A DNA stretch of 58,544 nt from Lachnospiraceae bacterium (lineage in GTDB: Bacteria > Bacillota > Clostridia > Lachnospirales > Lachnospiraceae). This document shows, piece by piece, positions 48,041 through 56,402 of this stretch (the stretch's first letter is position 1; every line of letters begins with the position of its first letter). The position numbers and the translations under genes are program-made. The DNA lies in the NCBI GenBank assembly GCA_910575255.1, contig CAJTEM010000032.1, forward strand, positions 1-58,544, given 5' to 3'. The notes under the pieces were generated by a model. It saw only the letters and a list, made by a program, of their open reading frames with translations. It was not told the origin of the DNA and made no database searches.

Positions 48041-48886
48041 TTATATTTTTACGATTGCCAGGCTGATATCATCGCCTACAGGCAATTTTGCAAGTTGAAT
48101 TTTTTCCTGTTCTTCGTAATCTTTTACAGCCTTTTTGACATTGGGATAAGCGCCAGAAAAATAATCATGAATCAAAATACTCCCTCCTGTGCACATTTTA
48201 GGATAAAAATACGCCAGGCCTTCATAAGTGGGCTTATATAAGTCCATATCTAAATTCACAAAACAAAATGGGCTGTCCAGATTCAGGGCAATCGCCGTTT
48301 CGGGGAAATAACCCTTACATATAGTGACCTTATGTTTATACGGCATTTTTTCATATACGGTTAGTTCGGACAGATTTTTCATATAATTCGCCACAACTAG
48401 GGACTCTTCCTGTTCATATTTGATATCCTCATCAGAAAAACCATCAAAGGTATCAAACAGGTAACATTGCCTGTCCGGAAAACAGGAATTGATCTCTTTC
48501 GCAAATTCACCGCGAAAAACACCTGCTTCCGCAACCGCACCCGGCAACTGTTCCTGGTATACTATTTGAGAGAAACGTTTTAAAAATAAAATCCTGCTGT
48601 TTACAGACAGCCCCACATAGTCTGACCTGATTTTAGAAGCGGGAATTTTCAAATCCTCTAATTGCTTTTGGATTTCCTCATATCCCATTAAAGTCCCAAG
48701 GACAATATAATCATATTTGCCTTCTTTCAGAACAGGAGGTGAAAAAATCCTTATTCCATTTAATTCTTTTCCCCATTTCGTACTGTCATTATCCACATAA
48801 CCAATTATTTCATACCGATTTTCCAGTAATTCCCTGACTCTTTGCCCGGTTCCGCCTGCCCCAAATATAAATACTTTTCTCATCAT
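48041..48886 (-). CDS. TylF/MycF-like methyltransferase with N-terminal nucleotide-binding domain
   Basis: A 281-residue protein. Residues 3-95 form a Rossmann-like half (VFIFGAGGTGQRV, GYVDND) similar to the N-terminal part of PglD-like proteins. Residues 110-280 match the macrocin O-methyltransferase family (AEAGVFRGEFA, FDTFDGFSD, NLDMDLYKPT, ILIHDYFSG). TylF-type enzymes O-methylate sugars using a metal ion. It may methylate the CMP-activated or transferred sugar. An ATG at 48883 is an equally good start. Confidence 0.85.
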   Translation of the reverse strand: MMRKVFIFGAGGTGQRVRELLENRYEIIGYVDNDSTKWGKELNGIRIFSPPVLKEGKYDYIVLGTLMGYEEIQKQLEDLKIPASKIRSDYVGLSVNSRILFLKRFSQIVYQEQLPGAVAEAGVFRGEFAKEINSCFPDRQCYLFDTFDGFSDEDIKYEQEESLVVANYMKNLSELTVYEKMPYKHKVTICKGYFPETAIALNLDSPFCFVNLDMDLYKPTYEGLAYFYPKMCTGGSILIHDYFSGAYPNVKKAVKDYEEQEKIQLAKLPVGDDISLAIVKI

Positions 48887-48901
48887 TATATTCCTGACTT
48901 T

Positions 48902-49939
48902 CTAAATAATCTTTTTCTCGCCAATAATGTTCTCCAAAAATTCTCGTGGAAATATCTCTAATTCGCCACCCCTTGTTGCATTTATAACCTTTACTGAATG
49001 AATGTCACAATGATACGATACGGTCTTCCACATATCATCCGGATCATAAATACCCGCACTTTTCATATTTCCGTAATCCATCCAGGTGCTGATCGATGCC
49101 ATGATTTGTTTTTCTTCCTCTCCCGATGAATAAAAATGTGCAGGATCTCCGGAGAATAAATCCAGCACCTCCCTACCGTCAGGCAATATCTTCTTTTTAA
49201 AATTATTATCCACACCTAACAGATAAATTTCGCTTACTCCCATATAAACGGCAAATTGAATTGCCTGGTATAGTACGCTGCCGCCCTCATAGACCATTTT
49301 ATCCGGGCAATTGCTGAATTCAGGTATCACATTGTATCTTGGAATATGGTTATACCATATCGCTTTCTGAAACCATTTATCATCGATATGGTCTAATAAT
49401 TTGGCATCCAGGAGCAAACACGTCTGTTCTGTCAATTGTCCCATCCTCTTATTCTGTTCTGAAAAATATAAAGAGTCTGATACAAAATAATACGTGGGAC
49501 GCCATTGCGTATATGGAAAGATTTCGGTGATCTTATTAACGGCAAAGGTCAATTCATACTGCAGATGATCCAGATCCTTTGCCCGAAGAGACGGCCCGTT
49601 CCCAATTACAAAGCACCGTTTTCCTTTATGAATATTTTTCAGCTCCGATAACCGTTCTCCGTTTCCAGGACACTTTTTTTCTATATTGGCCAAAATCAAA
49701 TCGCTTATCTGATTATCATACGAATGCTGCATATGCCATAATTTATGTCTCTGTTCTTCGGCATAACCCGAAAAATCTTTTGCCGAAAGATTATCGCTGC
49801 AAGTAAGCCCACTCAAAAATTCCTGTAACTGCCGGTTTTCTTCTTCAAGTTTCCTGATTTTTTCTTCCTGTACATCAGCCCTGGCAATTAATTCTTTTAT
49901 CTGTGCTGTCAGGTTGTCTGTTTTATTGTTTCCCCACAT
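48902..49939 (-). CDS. DUF115/MptE-like protein, probable GT42-type sugar transferase
   Basis: A 345-residue protein with a short coiled coil (20-42) and a conserved domain from 104. It has FVIGNGPSLRAKDLD (111-125), GGSVLYQAIQFAVYMG (219-234), YLLGVD (239-244) and INATRGGELEIFPR near the end. The IGNGPSL, SVLYQAI and LLGVD segments parallel CstII-type sialyltransferases (IAGNGPSL, YLCGID). It could therefore transfer a CMP-activated acid, which is inference. MptE-type pyrophosphokinase is the alternative label. ATG 49939 has GGAGAG 7 bases upstream. Its paralogue at 55304-56389 has a shifted tail. Confidence 0.83.
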   Translation of the reverse strand: MWGNNKTDNLTAQIKELIARADVQEEKIRKLEEENRQLQEFLSGLTCSDNLSAKDFSGYAEEQRHKLWHMQHSYDNQISDLILANIEKKCPGNGERLSELKNIHKGKRCFVIGNGPSLRAKDLDHLQYELTFAVNKITEIFPYTQWRPTYYFVSDSLYFSEQNKRMGQLTEQTCLLLDAKLLDHIDDKWFQKAIWYNHIPRYNVIPEFSNCPDKMVYEGGSVLYQAIQFAVYMGVSEIYLLGVDNNFKKKILPDGREVLDLFSGDPAHFYSSGEEEKQIMASISTWMDYGNMKSAGIYDPDDMWKTVSYHCDIHSVKVINATRGGELEIFPREFLENIIGEKKII

Positions 49940-49981
49940 ATGAATTCTCTCCATTATCGTTTAAGCAGACAAAAGTATAAG

Positions 49982-51721
49982 CTATTTTCTGTTTAATTTT
50001 GAAAAGAGGCGATAACCTTTCCAACTCTGTATGGTTTCTAACTCTTTTAAAAGATTCTCTTTCTCAACAGCCAACTCATGATAGCTTTCTTTTAGCGTGG
50101 ACAGAGTCTTTTTTAAATCCGATAAATTTGTTTCTGCATTTTTCAGGTTTTCTTTCAGTCTGGATTCCTGCGTCTGTAGATTCCTTACCCACTGCTGGTA
50201 ATCCTTTAACTCTTTGATCCGTTCTTCATAAGCTGTTTCCAAGTGGCATATCTGTTCTTTTAATTCAGATTCCTGCTTTTGCAGGTTATCCACCCATTGC
50301 TGATAAGTTTTTTGCTCTTTTTCCTTTGCATCATTAAGATTGTCTACCCATTCTCTATATTTTAATAAGTCATAATCCTTCAGGTTCTCACTTTTTTGTA
50401 ATTTCCGGCACCAGTCCAAATATAAATGGTAATCCTCATACAATTCCTGTACCGACCGCGCATTCGTGCAATTCCGGCATAGAATATCAACTTCATCCCT
50501 CTGCATTTCTTTCCGGATTCGTTTTGCCTCTGCCGAATCCAAAATTTCTTCATAGCTCTCCTCCAGCAGATTGCCAAGCACATAATCCAGACCATAATCC
50601 ATACAGCAAAGAACCATGGTCCCATCCGGTAAAAGAACATTATGATTCATACCAGTTCCGCAGTTGATGCATACAATCTCACCAGTGGAATGTTTGCTTT
50701 CCACATAGTCGTTCTCTACATTTCCTGCCCGATTAATCAATTCAGTAATCAACTTGGAATCCTTCGGAATCGCTTCCACAATATCCGGGTGGATTCCGGC
50801 ATGGCAGGAATAACCGGTTACCAGAGGAAGCCCCTTTTTCTTGTGTCCTGTCACCTGGTAGAGCAGACTCAGATATTCTTCTGTAATCTGAATATTGGCA
50901 TTGCTCTTATCATCCGGAACATGGAGAACAAATTCATCAAAATCCAGATCTTTTATCCTTTCAAAATCATTGATAAGCTTTTCCCTACCATCACCCTCTG
51001 CTTCCTTTCTGACAACAAGCCTGTAATTCAGTTTGGAATAGGAGCCACCAATCAATTCATTGGAATGTCCTCTCCGGATAATTCCATAGCCCAGATCATC
51101 ATAATTTACAGCTTTTAAGTTGCTGCCACCCAGCATCATGCCAATAGCATCCAACAGAGAAAGAGGGACCACCAGCTTTTCATTAAGCTTTTTCAGAAAA
51201 TCATTGGATAATTTGCAAACACCTGCATATCCCACCCAGGGATACCTGGCTGTCTTAGAATCGCTGATTTCCGTTATGACATCATCATTTATTGTTATCA
51301 ACTTTTCTTTTTCGTCCGGACACAACAAATCCCTGATAACCAGCACATCCTTTTTTTTGTATCGGAGAAGTCTGGTAAAGATAGCCAGATCAATCATTTC
51401 CGATCCATCCACCACCAGTAAATCCTCGTTATTAAAAAAGGAATCATCAAACATTCTCTCATTCAATATTTCTTTACCACTGGTAAAAATTTTTTTGACC
51501 CGAAGCTCTTCTATACTTTCTTGTACCTTCCTGTCCTCCCACATGCCGCCAGAGCCAAAGCAGACGCAGATATCATCCAGTGCGAAGCCGCTCACACTAA
51601 GCAGACTGAATATTCTTCTGATTATTGTCAGGCCGCCATGCACCGGCAGAAAGCAAGTCGGCATGCATCTTCCTTCTGCAAAATGTTCCTTTCCTGTGTT
51701 CGCCAGAATCAAAGCTTTCAT
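49982..51721 (-). CDS. Nucleotidyltransferase-like / SPASM fusion with repeated coiled-coil tail
   Basis: A 579-residue protein with three parts. Residues 1-220 resemble a sugar nucleotidyltransferase but lack the usual GxGTRL loop (MKALILANTGKEHF). Residues 230-425 look like the later part of a radical SAM protein with a SPASM-type cysteine set (C351, C354, C372, C373, C415, C418), yet no CxxxCxxC core motif is present. Residues 440-565 are coiled coil with three copies of Y-(R/Q)-(E/Q)-WV-x-NL. The tail WKGYRLFSKL resembles amphipathic ends of glycan enzymes. Function is unknown. It overlaps the upstream aldolase-like gene by ATGA. Confidence 0.75.
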   Translation of the reverse strand: MKALILANTGKEHFAEGRCMPTCFLPVHGGLTIIRRIFSLLSVSGFALDDICVCFGSGGMWEDRKVQESIEELRVKKIFTSGKEILNERMFDDSFFNNEDLLVVDGSEMIDLAIFTRLLRYKKKDVLVIRDLLCPDEKEKLITINDDVITEISDSKTARYPWVGYAGVCKLSNDFLKKLNEKLVVPLSLLDAIGMMLGGSNLKAVNYDDLGYGIIRRGHSNELIGGSYSKLNYRLVVRKEAEGDGREKLINDFERIKDLDFDEFVLHVPDDKSNANIQITEEYLSLLYQVTGHKKKGLPLVTGYSCHAGIHPDIVEAIPKDSKLITELINRAGNVENDYVESKHSTGEIVCINCGTGMNHNVLLPDGTMVLCCMDYGLDYVLGNLLEESYEEILDSAEAKRIRKEMQRDEVDILCRNCTNARSVQELYEDYHLYLDWCRKLQKSENLKDYDLLKYREWVDNLNDAKEKEQKTYQQWVDNLQKQESELKEQICHLETAYEERIKELKDYQQWVRNLQTQESRLKENLKNAETNLSDLKKTLSTLKESYHELAVEKENLLKELETIQSWKGYRLFSKLNRK

Positions 51722-52608
51722 AATAATCCCTCTTTTTCTGCAAGCTCCCGGATGTAATCCCTGTTATACTTTCCTTTGTGTTCCAGGTCAATCTTACCCA
51801 GAAGAACCCTGATATTTTCCAGGCTGATGCCTCTTTTTTCCAGATACTCAGCATAAGACCGGTGAACACGGCAGATGGCAGACAGAAAAAATTCGGGAGA
51901 ATATCCCCATGAAAAATCCTTTTTCAGTGGTTTAATATCCTTACTGACAGCATCCATAATTTTATGGATATTTATTTTTTTTCCATAATTATCGTTGAGA
52001 TAACTGGCAATCAGCTCACTGCACAAGTTTCCGGGAGCCCTGCCAATTCCCATTAGGGAGCCATCTACAATTACCTTGCGTTCTTCCTCAGTAATAGCTA
52101 AAAAGCGCTGAGCCAACGCAAAGGTAAGGGAAAGATTTTCATGGACATGAAGACCGATTCGTATCGATTTGTCCAGCCTGGCATCATACATCTTTATAAT
52201 CTGTTGAAGTTCAGCTAAATTCAGCATTCCGAAGGTATCTACCAGGGAAACAGCAAAGGGCCTGATTTCATTTGCCCGATCTGCAAATACCTTTAATTCT
52301 TCCAGGGTTGCTCCTGGTGTGTTAATGAGATTTAGCGAGCAAAGATAGCCCTTGTCCATAGCCTGTTTTGCAAATTCAATACCGCCATCTAAAAAATCAT
52401 AATAAAAAGCAAGCCGAATCAGAGAAATTCTTCCATTAGAATCTGTAAGCTTTCTGATATCATATTCATCTGCCCTGGCCATAAGGGCGTAGATTGCTTC
52501 CTGGGAACATTCTGCCTGATCTAAAAGGGCATATGCATTCTCAATGCGGGGATAATATATTTTATCCGGTTCATAACTGCACATTTTTAAAAAACCGAAT
52601 TCGATCAT
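51718..52608 (-). CDS. DRE-TIM aldolase-like protein lacking the N-terminal metal motif
   Basis: A 296-residue paralogue of the aldolase barrel at 45760-47335 (MIEFGFLK, GLHVHENLSL, MGIGRAPGN). It begins where the barrel's second strand should be, so the LRDGG entrance motif is absent. Homology continues 14 codons upstream of the ATG (IIGKLSTAHVD) until a TGA, so part of the 5' end has been lost. No clear ribosome site precedes the ATG. It lies 1 base after the KdsB-like gene. It is probably inactive as an aldolase, or a decayed copy. Confidence 0.75.
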   Translation of the reverse strand: MIEFGFLKMCSYEPDKIYYPRIENAYALLDQAECSQEAIYALMARADEYDIRKLTDSNGRISLIRLAFYYDFLDGGIEFAKQAMDKGYLCSLNLINTPGATLEELKVFADRANEIRPFAVSLVDTFGMLNLAELQQIIKMYDARLDKSIRIGLHVHENLSLTFALAQRFLAITEEERKVIVDGSLMGIGRAPGNLCSELIASYLNDNYGKKINIHKIMDAVSKDIKPLKKDFSWGYSPEFFLSAICRVHRSYAEYLEKRGISLENIRVLLGKIDLEHKGKYNRDYIRELAEKEGLL

Positions 52609-52609
52609 A

Positions 52610-53398
52610 TCAACATGTGCTGTTGATAATTTGCCAATAATAACATCCGTTCAACTCATGGACTGCTCTTATCTCAAAATTCTCTTTGATGATACTGCGC
52701 ACCATTTCTAAATCCTTGGGTGTGTCCACCGATATGTTTCTGCATTCAACCTCCACCATCTTTACATCGATCCCTTTATCAATAAAGCGCATAAGGTCAC
52801 ATTCTTCAATTGCTTCCAGCTCGCTTCTGGGCGTTTCGTGAAAAAAGGCGAGTGCTTTTTTGCTGTATACAGAAATACCTGTGAATTTCATGTAGTCAAA
52901 TTTCAGCCCGCCTTTGGGAAAGGGAATCGGGCTCCTGGTTGTATATAAAAGAGTGCCTCTTGTCCCTGTAACCACCTTGATATTAGCGGAGTCAATGACT
53001 TCTGGCGCAGTCTTTATTCTGGACATGGCATTTGTCACCTCAAATCCATTGGTTCTTGCATCACTGATTACCTTTGATAATGCATCAATATTAACCAGCG
53101 GTTCATCACCGCTGATAAACGCATACAGATCCCCTTCTATCCTGGTTGAAACCTCATAGATTCGGGATGTGGGAGTAGTATGCTCTTTGGATGTCATCAA
53201 TGTCCTGATACCGTACCCGTCACATACCTGGATAACCCTGTCATCATCTGTGGCAACTACAAGTTCATCGATTTCTTTTACTTTTCCTGCCTGTTGATAT
53301 ACCCACCAGATCATGGGCTTTCCCCAGATATCTGCCAAAGGTTTTCCGGGTATTCTCGTTGATGCATAGCGGGCTGGAATGACTCCGATCACCTTCAT
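52610..53398 (-). CDS. KdsB-like CMP-ulosonic acid cytidylyltransferase
   Basis: A 262-residue enzyme with VIPARYASTRIPGKPL at the CTP site, VATDDDRV and GDEPLV, matching 3-deoxy-manno-octulosonate cytidylyltransferases. In a Gram-positive setting the substrate is probably another 2-keto-3-deoxy acid. The last 20 or so residues (after SIIKENFE) are unlike the family and run into the region where the neighbouring aldolase lost its start, suggesting a deletion joint. Its ATG at 53398 follows GGGAGGG. A reading frame from the upstream cytidylyltransferase would end exactly here if that gene's G run lost one base. Confidence 0.87.
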   Translation of the reverse strand: MKVIGVIPARYASTRIPGKPLADIWGKPMIWWVYQQAGKVKEIDELVVATDDDRVIQVCDGYGIRTLMTSKEHTTPTSRIYEVSTRIEGDLYAFISGDEPLVNIDALSKVISDARTNGFEVTNAMSRIKTAPEVIDSANIKVVTGTRGTLLYTTRSPIPFPKGGLKFDYMKFTGISVYSKKALAFFHETPRSELEAIEECDLMRFIDKGIDVKMVEVECRNISVDTPKDLEMVRSIIKENFEIRAVHELNGCYYWQIINSTC

Positions 53399-53476
53399 CA
53401 AGCAGCCCTCCCAACTATTAATGGGAATGGTATACCTGCAGAATCATATCTCCTGAGAGTTATTTGGTAATTTTCG

Positions 53477-54190
53477 TTATACCCCCCCAAGGAGCTGATT
53501 CAATCTTTTTGCTTCTTCAGGAATATTCAATTTTTCCGGCATATTCATCATTACAAGTGCCTGGGCATAATCATAGATATCATCGATATCAATAGCTTCT
53601 TTCTTTGTCACTTCCATCAGATACGGATTTTCTCCAATCCGATCTCCCCACTCTTTATATTTTTCTCTTGGAGTAATCTGTATTCCATTGGTAAACAGAT
53701 AAAGCCTGGGCAAATTCTGTGAATTGGGATGATGCCGTCCTCTGGAAAAGTTCATCGGTCCCTTCTCATTCATCAGGTAATGTTGGAATTTGCATACTGT
53801 CACAAGAGAATCATATCCTTCTTTCATTTTTTGAAGATATTCCCGGATTGCTCTTTCATATAATCTGTCATCAACCAGAGGAGATGTTACGCAAGCCCAG
53901 ATAATGTGATCTCCCTCCAGTACATCCCCCAGATAAGATACAAACTCACTGATGGGAAGTGTCTCATTTGCATAGGAAAGGGGGCGAAGCATTGGAATCG
54001 CTCCTTCGCTTTTGGCAATAGCAAGCATTTCCTGAGATTCGGAAGAAACGACAATCTGGTCAATCTGTCTGACCTTCTTTAATTGTCTGATTTTGTGCGA
54101 CAGGAGATTGGCATCCCCAAAGGGCAACTGATTTTTCCCCGGAAGCCGGGAGCTGTCTCCTTTTACAGGAATAAGTGCGGTAAATGTCAT
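53477..54190 (-). CDS. CMP-sugar (NeuA-type) cytidylyltransferase
   Basis: A 237-residue enzyme similar to the one at 47348-48022. It has LIPVKGDSSRLPGKNQ, CVTSPLVDD, GPMNFSRGRHHPNSQNLP and KEAIDIDDIYDYAQA. It probably activates a sugar acid with CTP. The start at 54190 has AAGGAAAGGA upstream. A G7 run sits at the very end (CTT GGG GGG GTA TAA), so slippage would change only the C-terminal tail: G8 adds a few residues and G6 adds about 27 codons reaching the next gene. Confidence 0.86.
   Translation of the reverse strand: MTFTALIPVKGDSSRLPGKNQLPFGDANLLSHKIRQLKKVRQIDQIVVSSESQEMLAIAKSEGAIPMLRPLSYANETLPISEFVSYLGDVLEGDHIIWACVTSPLVDDRLYERAIREYLQKMKEGYDSLVTVCKFQHYLMNEKGPMNFSRGRHHPNSQNLPRLYLFTNGIQITPREKYKEWGDRIGENPYLMEVTKKEAIDIDDIYDYAQALVMMNMPEKLNIPEEAKRLNQLLGGV
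53482..53488 (-). repeat. Poly-G run of 7 at the stop codon
   Basis: Seven C on the plus strand, immediately before the TAA of the cytidylyltransferase. Length change alters the tail and the distance to the next start. Confidence 0.85.
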
Positions 54191-54228
54191 GATTTTTCCT
54201 TTCCTTAATAATTTTGTTTGGATTCTTA

Positions 54229-55332
54229 TCATATAATTTTATTTAATACAGGAATCCGTTTTAATAAAATGGTTGTAATATAGCCCAGAACAAAAACAAT
54301 ACCACAATATAAAAAAGCCGTAAGCATATAATTCAGTCCCAATTGATGATGAAAAATATTCCAAAGCTGAGTTATCGCTGTAATTTTTTCTTTATAGAAA
54401 ACATGCAACAGGTATATGCCAAATGTACATGCCCCTATTGAACAGATCATTCTTTTTACATAATCAGGGAAGTTATAATTGCTGCAAATATATTCTGATG
54501 TCACAAATATTGTTGCACAATTTATCATGGCAAAGACACTATGGAATGATTGTGAATTACTTTCATCAAGGATTCCTGTTATATTTGACTTAACATAGGT
54601 AAGATAACCAGCTATTATTATAGTTCCTATATTTGTGAGCCACAATAACACGATTCTTTTTCGAGTCCAAAATCTTTTGAGCCTTGCTTTTAGAAAATAA
54701 CCCAAGCAGGGATAGATAAAAATGTCAGTACATAACCATTGGAGCCGAAAATTCCAATTTAAATTGTATTTGCCTTGCCATAAAATAAACTCTGTTACCG
54801 GTAAAAGTGAGGAGAAGCAAATTACAAGGATCAATATATATACAAAATCTCTATTGGTTAATGCTTTTACTATTCTTTGCAACAGAGGCAGCGTCATTAA
54901 CATGGAAATGTATGCATATAAGTACCAGAAAGAATAATTCCAGCTAAAGCTATACAACTGTTTGACGAATTCCCTGAAATCCAACTGAAACGAACCTGAA
55001 TATACCTCAACAAAAAAGTAAAAGAGGGACCAGGTTACCAGGATAATCACCATTTTCAGGATTCTGTATCTCCATAGTCTGTTTAAAGGCTCTGGTTCCC
55101 TGTCTAACATTAACGCACCAGATATTGTAAAAAACAATGGTACCGAAAATTTGCAGAAAACAGACAGAAACAAATAAATCCAAAATTGTAAACTGTGCTT
55201 ATCGTATAATGAGAAAAGAAAGTATCCGTTTGTCTCTGTATGATTGAAAATCACGAAAAAGCAGGCAATTATCCGCATCAGCTCGATATCTATTTGCTTC
55301 CATTTAGTTTCTTTTGTTTTTTGGACATTCAT
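54229..55332 (-). CDS. Acyltransferase 3 family membrane protein (OafA-like)
   Basis: A 367-residue protein with about ten helices. The N-terminal pattern IDIELMRIIACFFVIFNHT carries the conserved Arg and His of membrane acyltransferase 3 enzymes, which O-acetylate sugars of surface glycans. ATG 55332 has AAGGAT about 8 bases upstream. In the frame as sequenced the preceding DUF115 gene runs 29 bases into it. In the restored (G8) frame of that gene a 26-base gap would separate them. Confidence 0.87.
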   Translation of the reverse strand: MNVQKTKETKWKQIDIELMRIIACFFVIFNHTETNGYFLFSLYDKHSLQFWIYLFLSVFCKFSVPLFFTISGALMLDREPEPLNRLWRYRILKMVIILVTWSLFYFFVEVYSGSFQLDFREFVKQLYSFSWNYSFWYLYAYISMLMTLPLLQRIVKALTNRDFVYILILVICFSSLLPVTEFILWQGKYNLNWNFRLQWLCTDIFIYPCLGYFLKARLKRFWTRKRIVLLWLTNIGTIIIAGYLTYVKSNITGILDESNSQSFHSVFAMINCATIFVTSEYICSNYNFPDYVKRMICSIGACTFGIYLLHVFYKEKITAITQLWNIFHHQLGLNYMLTAFLYCGIVFVLGYITTILLKRIPVLNKII

Positions 55333-56389
55333 ATCTGTTATCCTTTTTCTTGTTCCCTTCAATTTGGGATGTTAGTAGCTTTTTCGAAGGATACCCTGGG
55401 GAATATTTCCAGCTGCCCCCCCTCGTTGCATTTAGTACTGATACCTTATGTATGCTGCAATGATATGCTACTGTATTCCACATATCATTTAAATCATAAG
55501 TTCCGTTTTTTATCTTGTTCTCTCCAAAATCCATCCAACTGCTGCAATATAAGTTTAACCTTTGACATTCCTGCTTGTTAGACTTGTAAAAATAATTATC
55601 TTCAAAAAAATCAATTACCTTACGTCCATCCTCTAATATCTTCGTTTTATAATTGTTATCCACCCCTAAAAGAAAAATTTCTGTTATTCCCATAAAAACA
55701 GCAAATTGCACCGCAATGTATAGCACGCTTCCTCCTTCATAGACCATTCTATCTGGGTTACAGCTAAACTCTGGGATAACACTGTATCGGGTGTTATGAT
55801 AATACCAAAAGATTTTTTCCCAATATTTTTCATCTATAGCTTTCATAAATTCTGAATCCATCAGAATGCAGGACTTCTCAATTATTTCAGACGTCCATTC
55901 ATTGATATGATTTAAAAATATTGGATCAGACACCATGTAATAGGATGGGCGCCATTTTGTGTAAGGGAATATTTCCGTAATTTTGTTTACCGCAAAGGTT
56001 AATTCATTTTGCAGCTTGTCCAGATCTTCTGCTCGTAAAGACGGGCCGTTGCCTATGATAAAACATCGTTTCCCCTTATGAATATCTTTTAAGCCTGCCA
56101 ACCGTTGGATATTTCCAGAACATCTTTTTTCCACATTTTCCAGTGTCAGAGAACTTAGCTGATTGTCATATGAATATTGCATATGCCATAATCTATGCTT
56201 CTGTTCTTCTGTATACTTGAGAAAGTCTTCTTTTAATAGTGTTTTTCTCTGGGTCGAACCATTCCAGAGACTCCTTAATTGCTGATTTTCTTCCTCAAGT
56301 TTTTTGATTTTTTCCTGTTGTTCATTAATTACAACAGTTACTTTATTTATCTGTACTGTCAGATCATCTGTTTTATTATTTCTCCACAT
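55304..56389 (-). CDS. DUF115/MptE-like (GT42-type) protein with frame-shifted C-terminus
   Basis: A 361-residue paralogue of the 48902-49939 protein: coiled coil, FIIGNGPSLRAEDLD, GGSVLYIAVQFAVFMG, FLLGVD and LNATRGG. Right after this a G7 run changes frame, giving an unrelated basic tail. With G8 the sequence reads GGQLEIFPRVSFEKATNIPN and stops at 55359-55361, matching GGELEIFPREFLENI of the paralogue, whose coding sequence has GGGGTGGC instead of a pure run. So the present form is a tail-altered phase. The start at 56389 has AGGAG about 9 bases upstream. Confidence 0.83.
   Translation of the reverse strand: MWRNNKTDDLTVQINKVTVVINEQQEKIKKLEEENQQLRSLWNGSTQRKTLLKEDFLKYTEEQKHRLWHMQYSYDNQLSSLTLENVEKRCSGNIQRLAGLKDIHKGKRCFIIGNGPSLRAEDLDKLQNELTFAVNKITEIFPYTKWRPSYYMVSDPIFLNHINEWTSEIIEKSCILMDSEFMKAIDEKYWEKIFWYYHNTRYSVIPEFSCNPDRMVYEGGSVLYIAVQFAVFMGITEIFLLGVDNNYKTKILEDGRKVIDFFEDNYFYKSNKQECQRLNLYCSSWMDFGENKIKNGTYDLNDMWNTVAYHCSIHKVSVLNATRGGSWKYSPGYPSKKLLTSQIEGNKKKDNRYECPKNKRN
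55416..55422 (-). repeat. Poly-G run of 7, tail out of frame (G8 restores)
   Basis: It reads AGG GGG GGC in the DUF115 gene. The paralogue at 48902 shows the ancestral frame without a pure run. Confidence 0.88.
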
Positions 56390-56402
56390 AGCTGTTTTTC
56401 TC

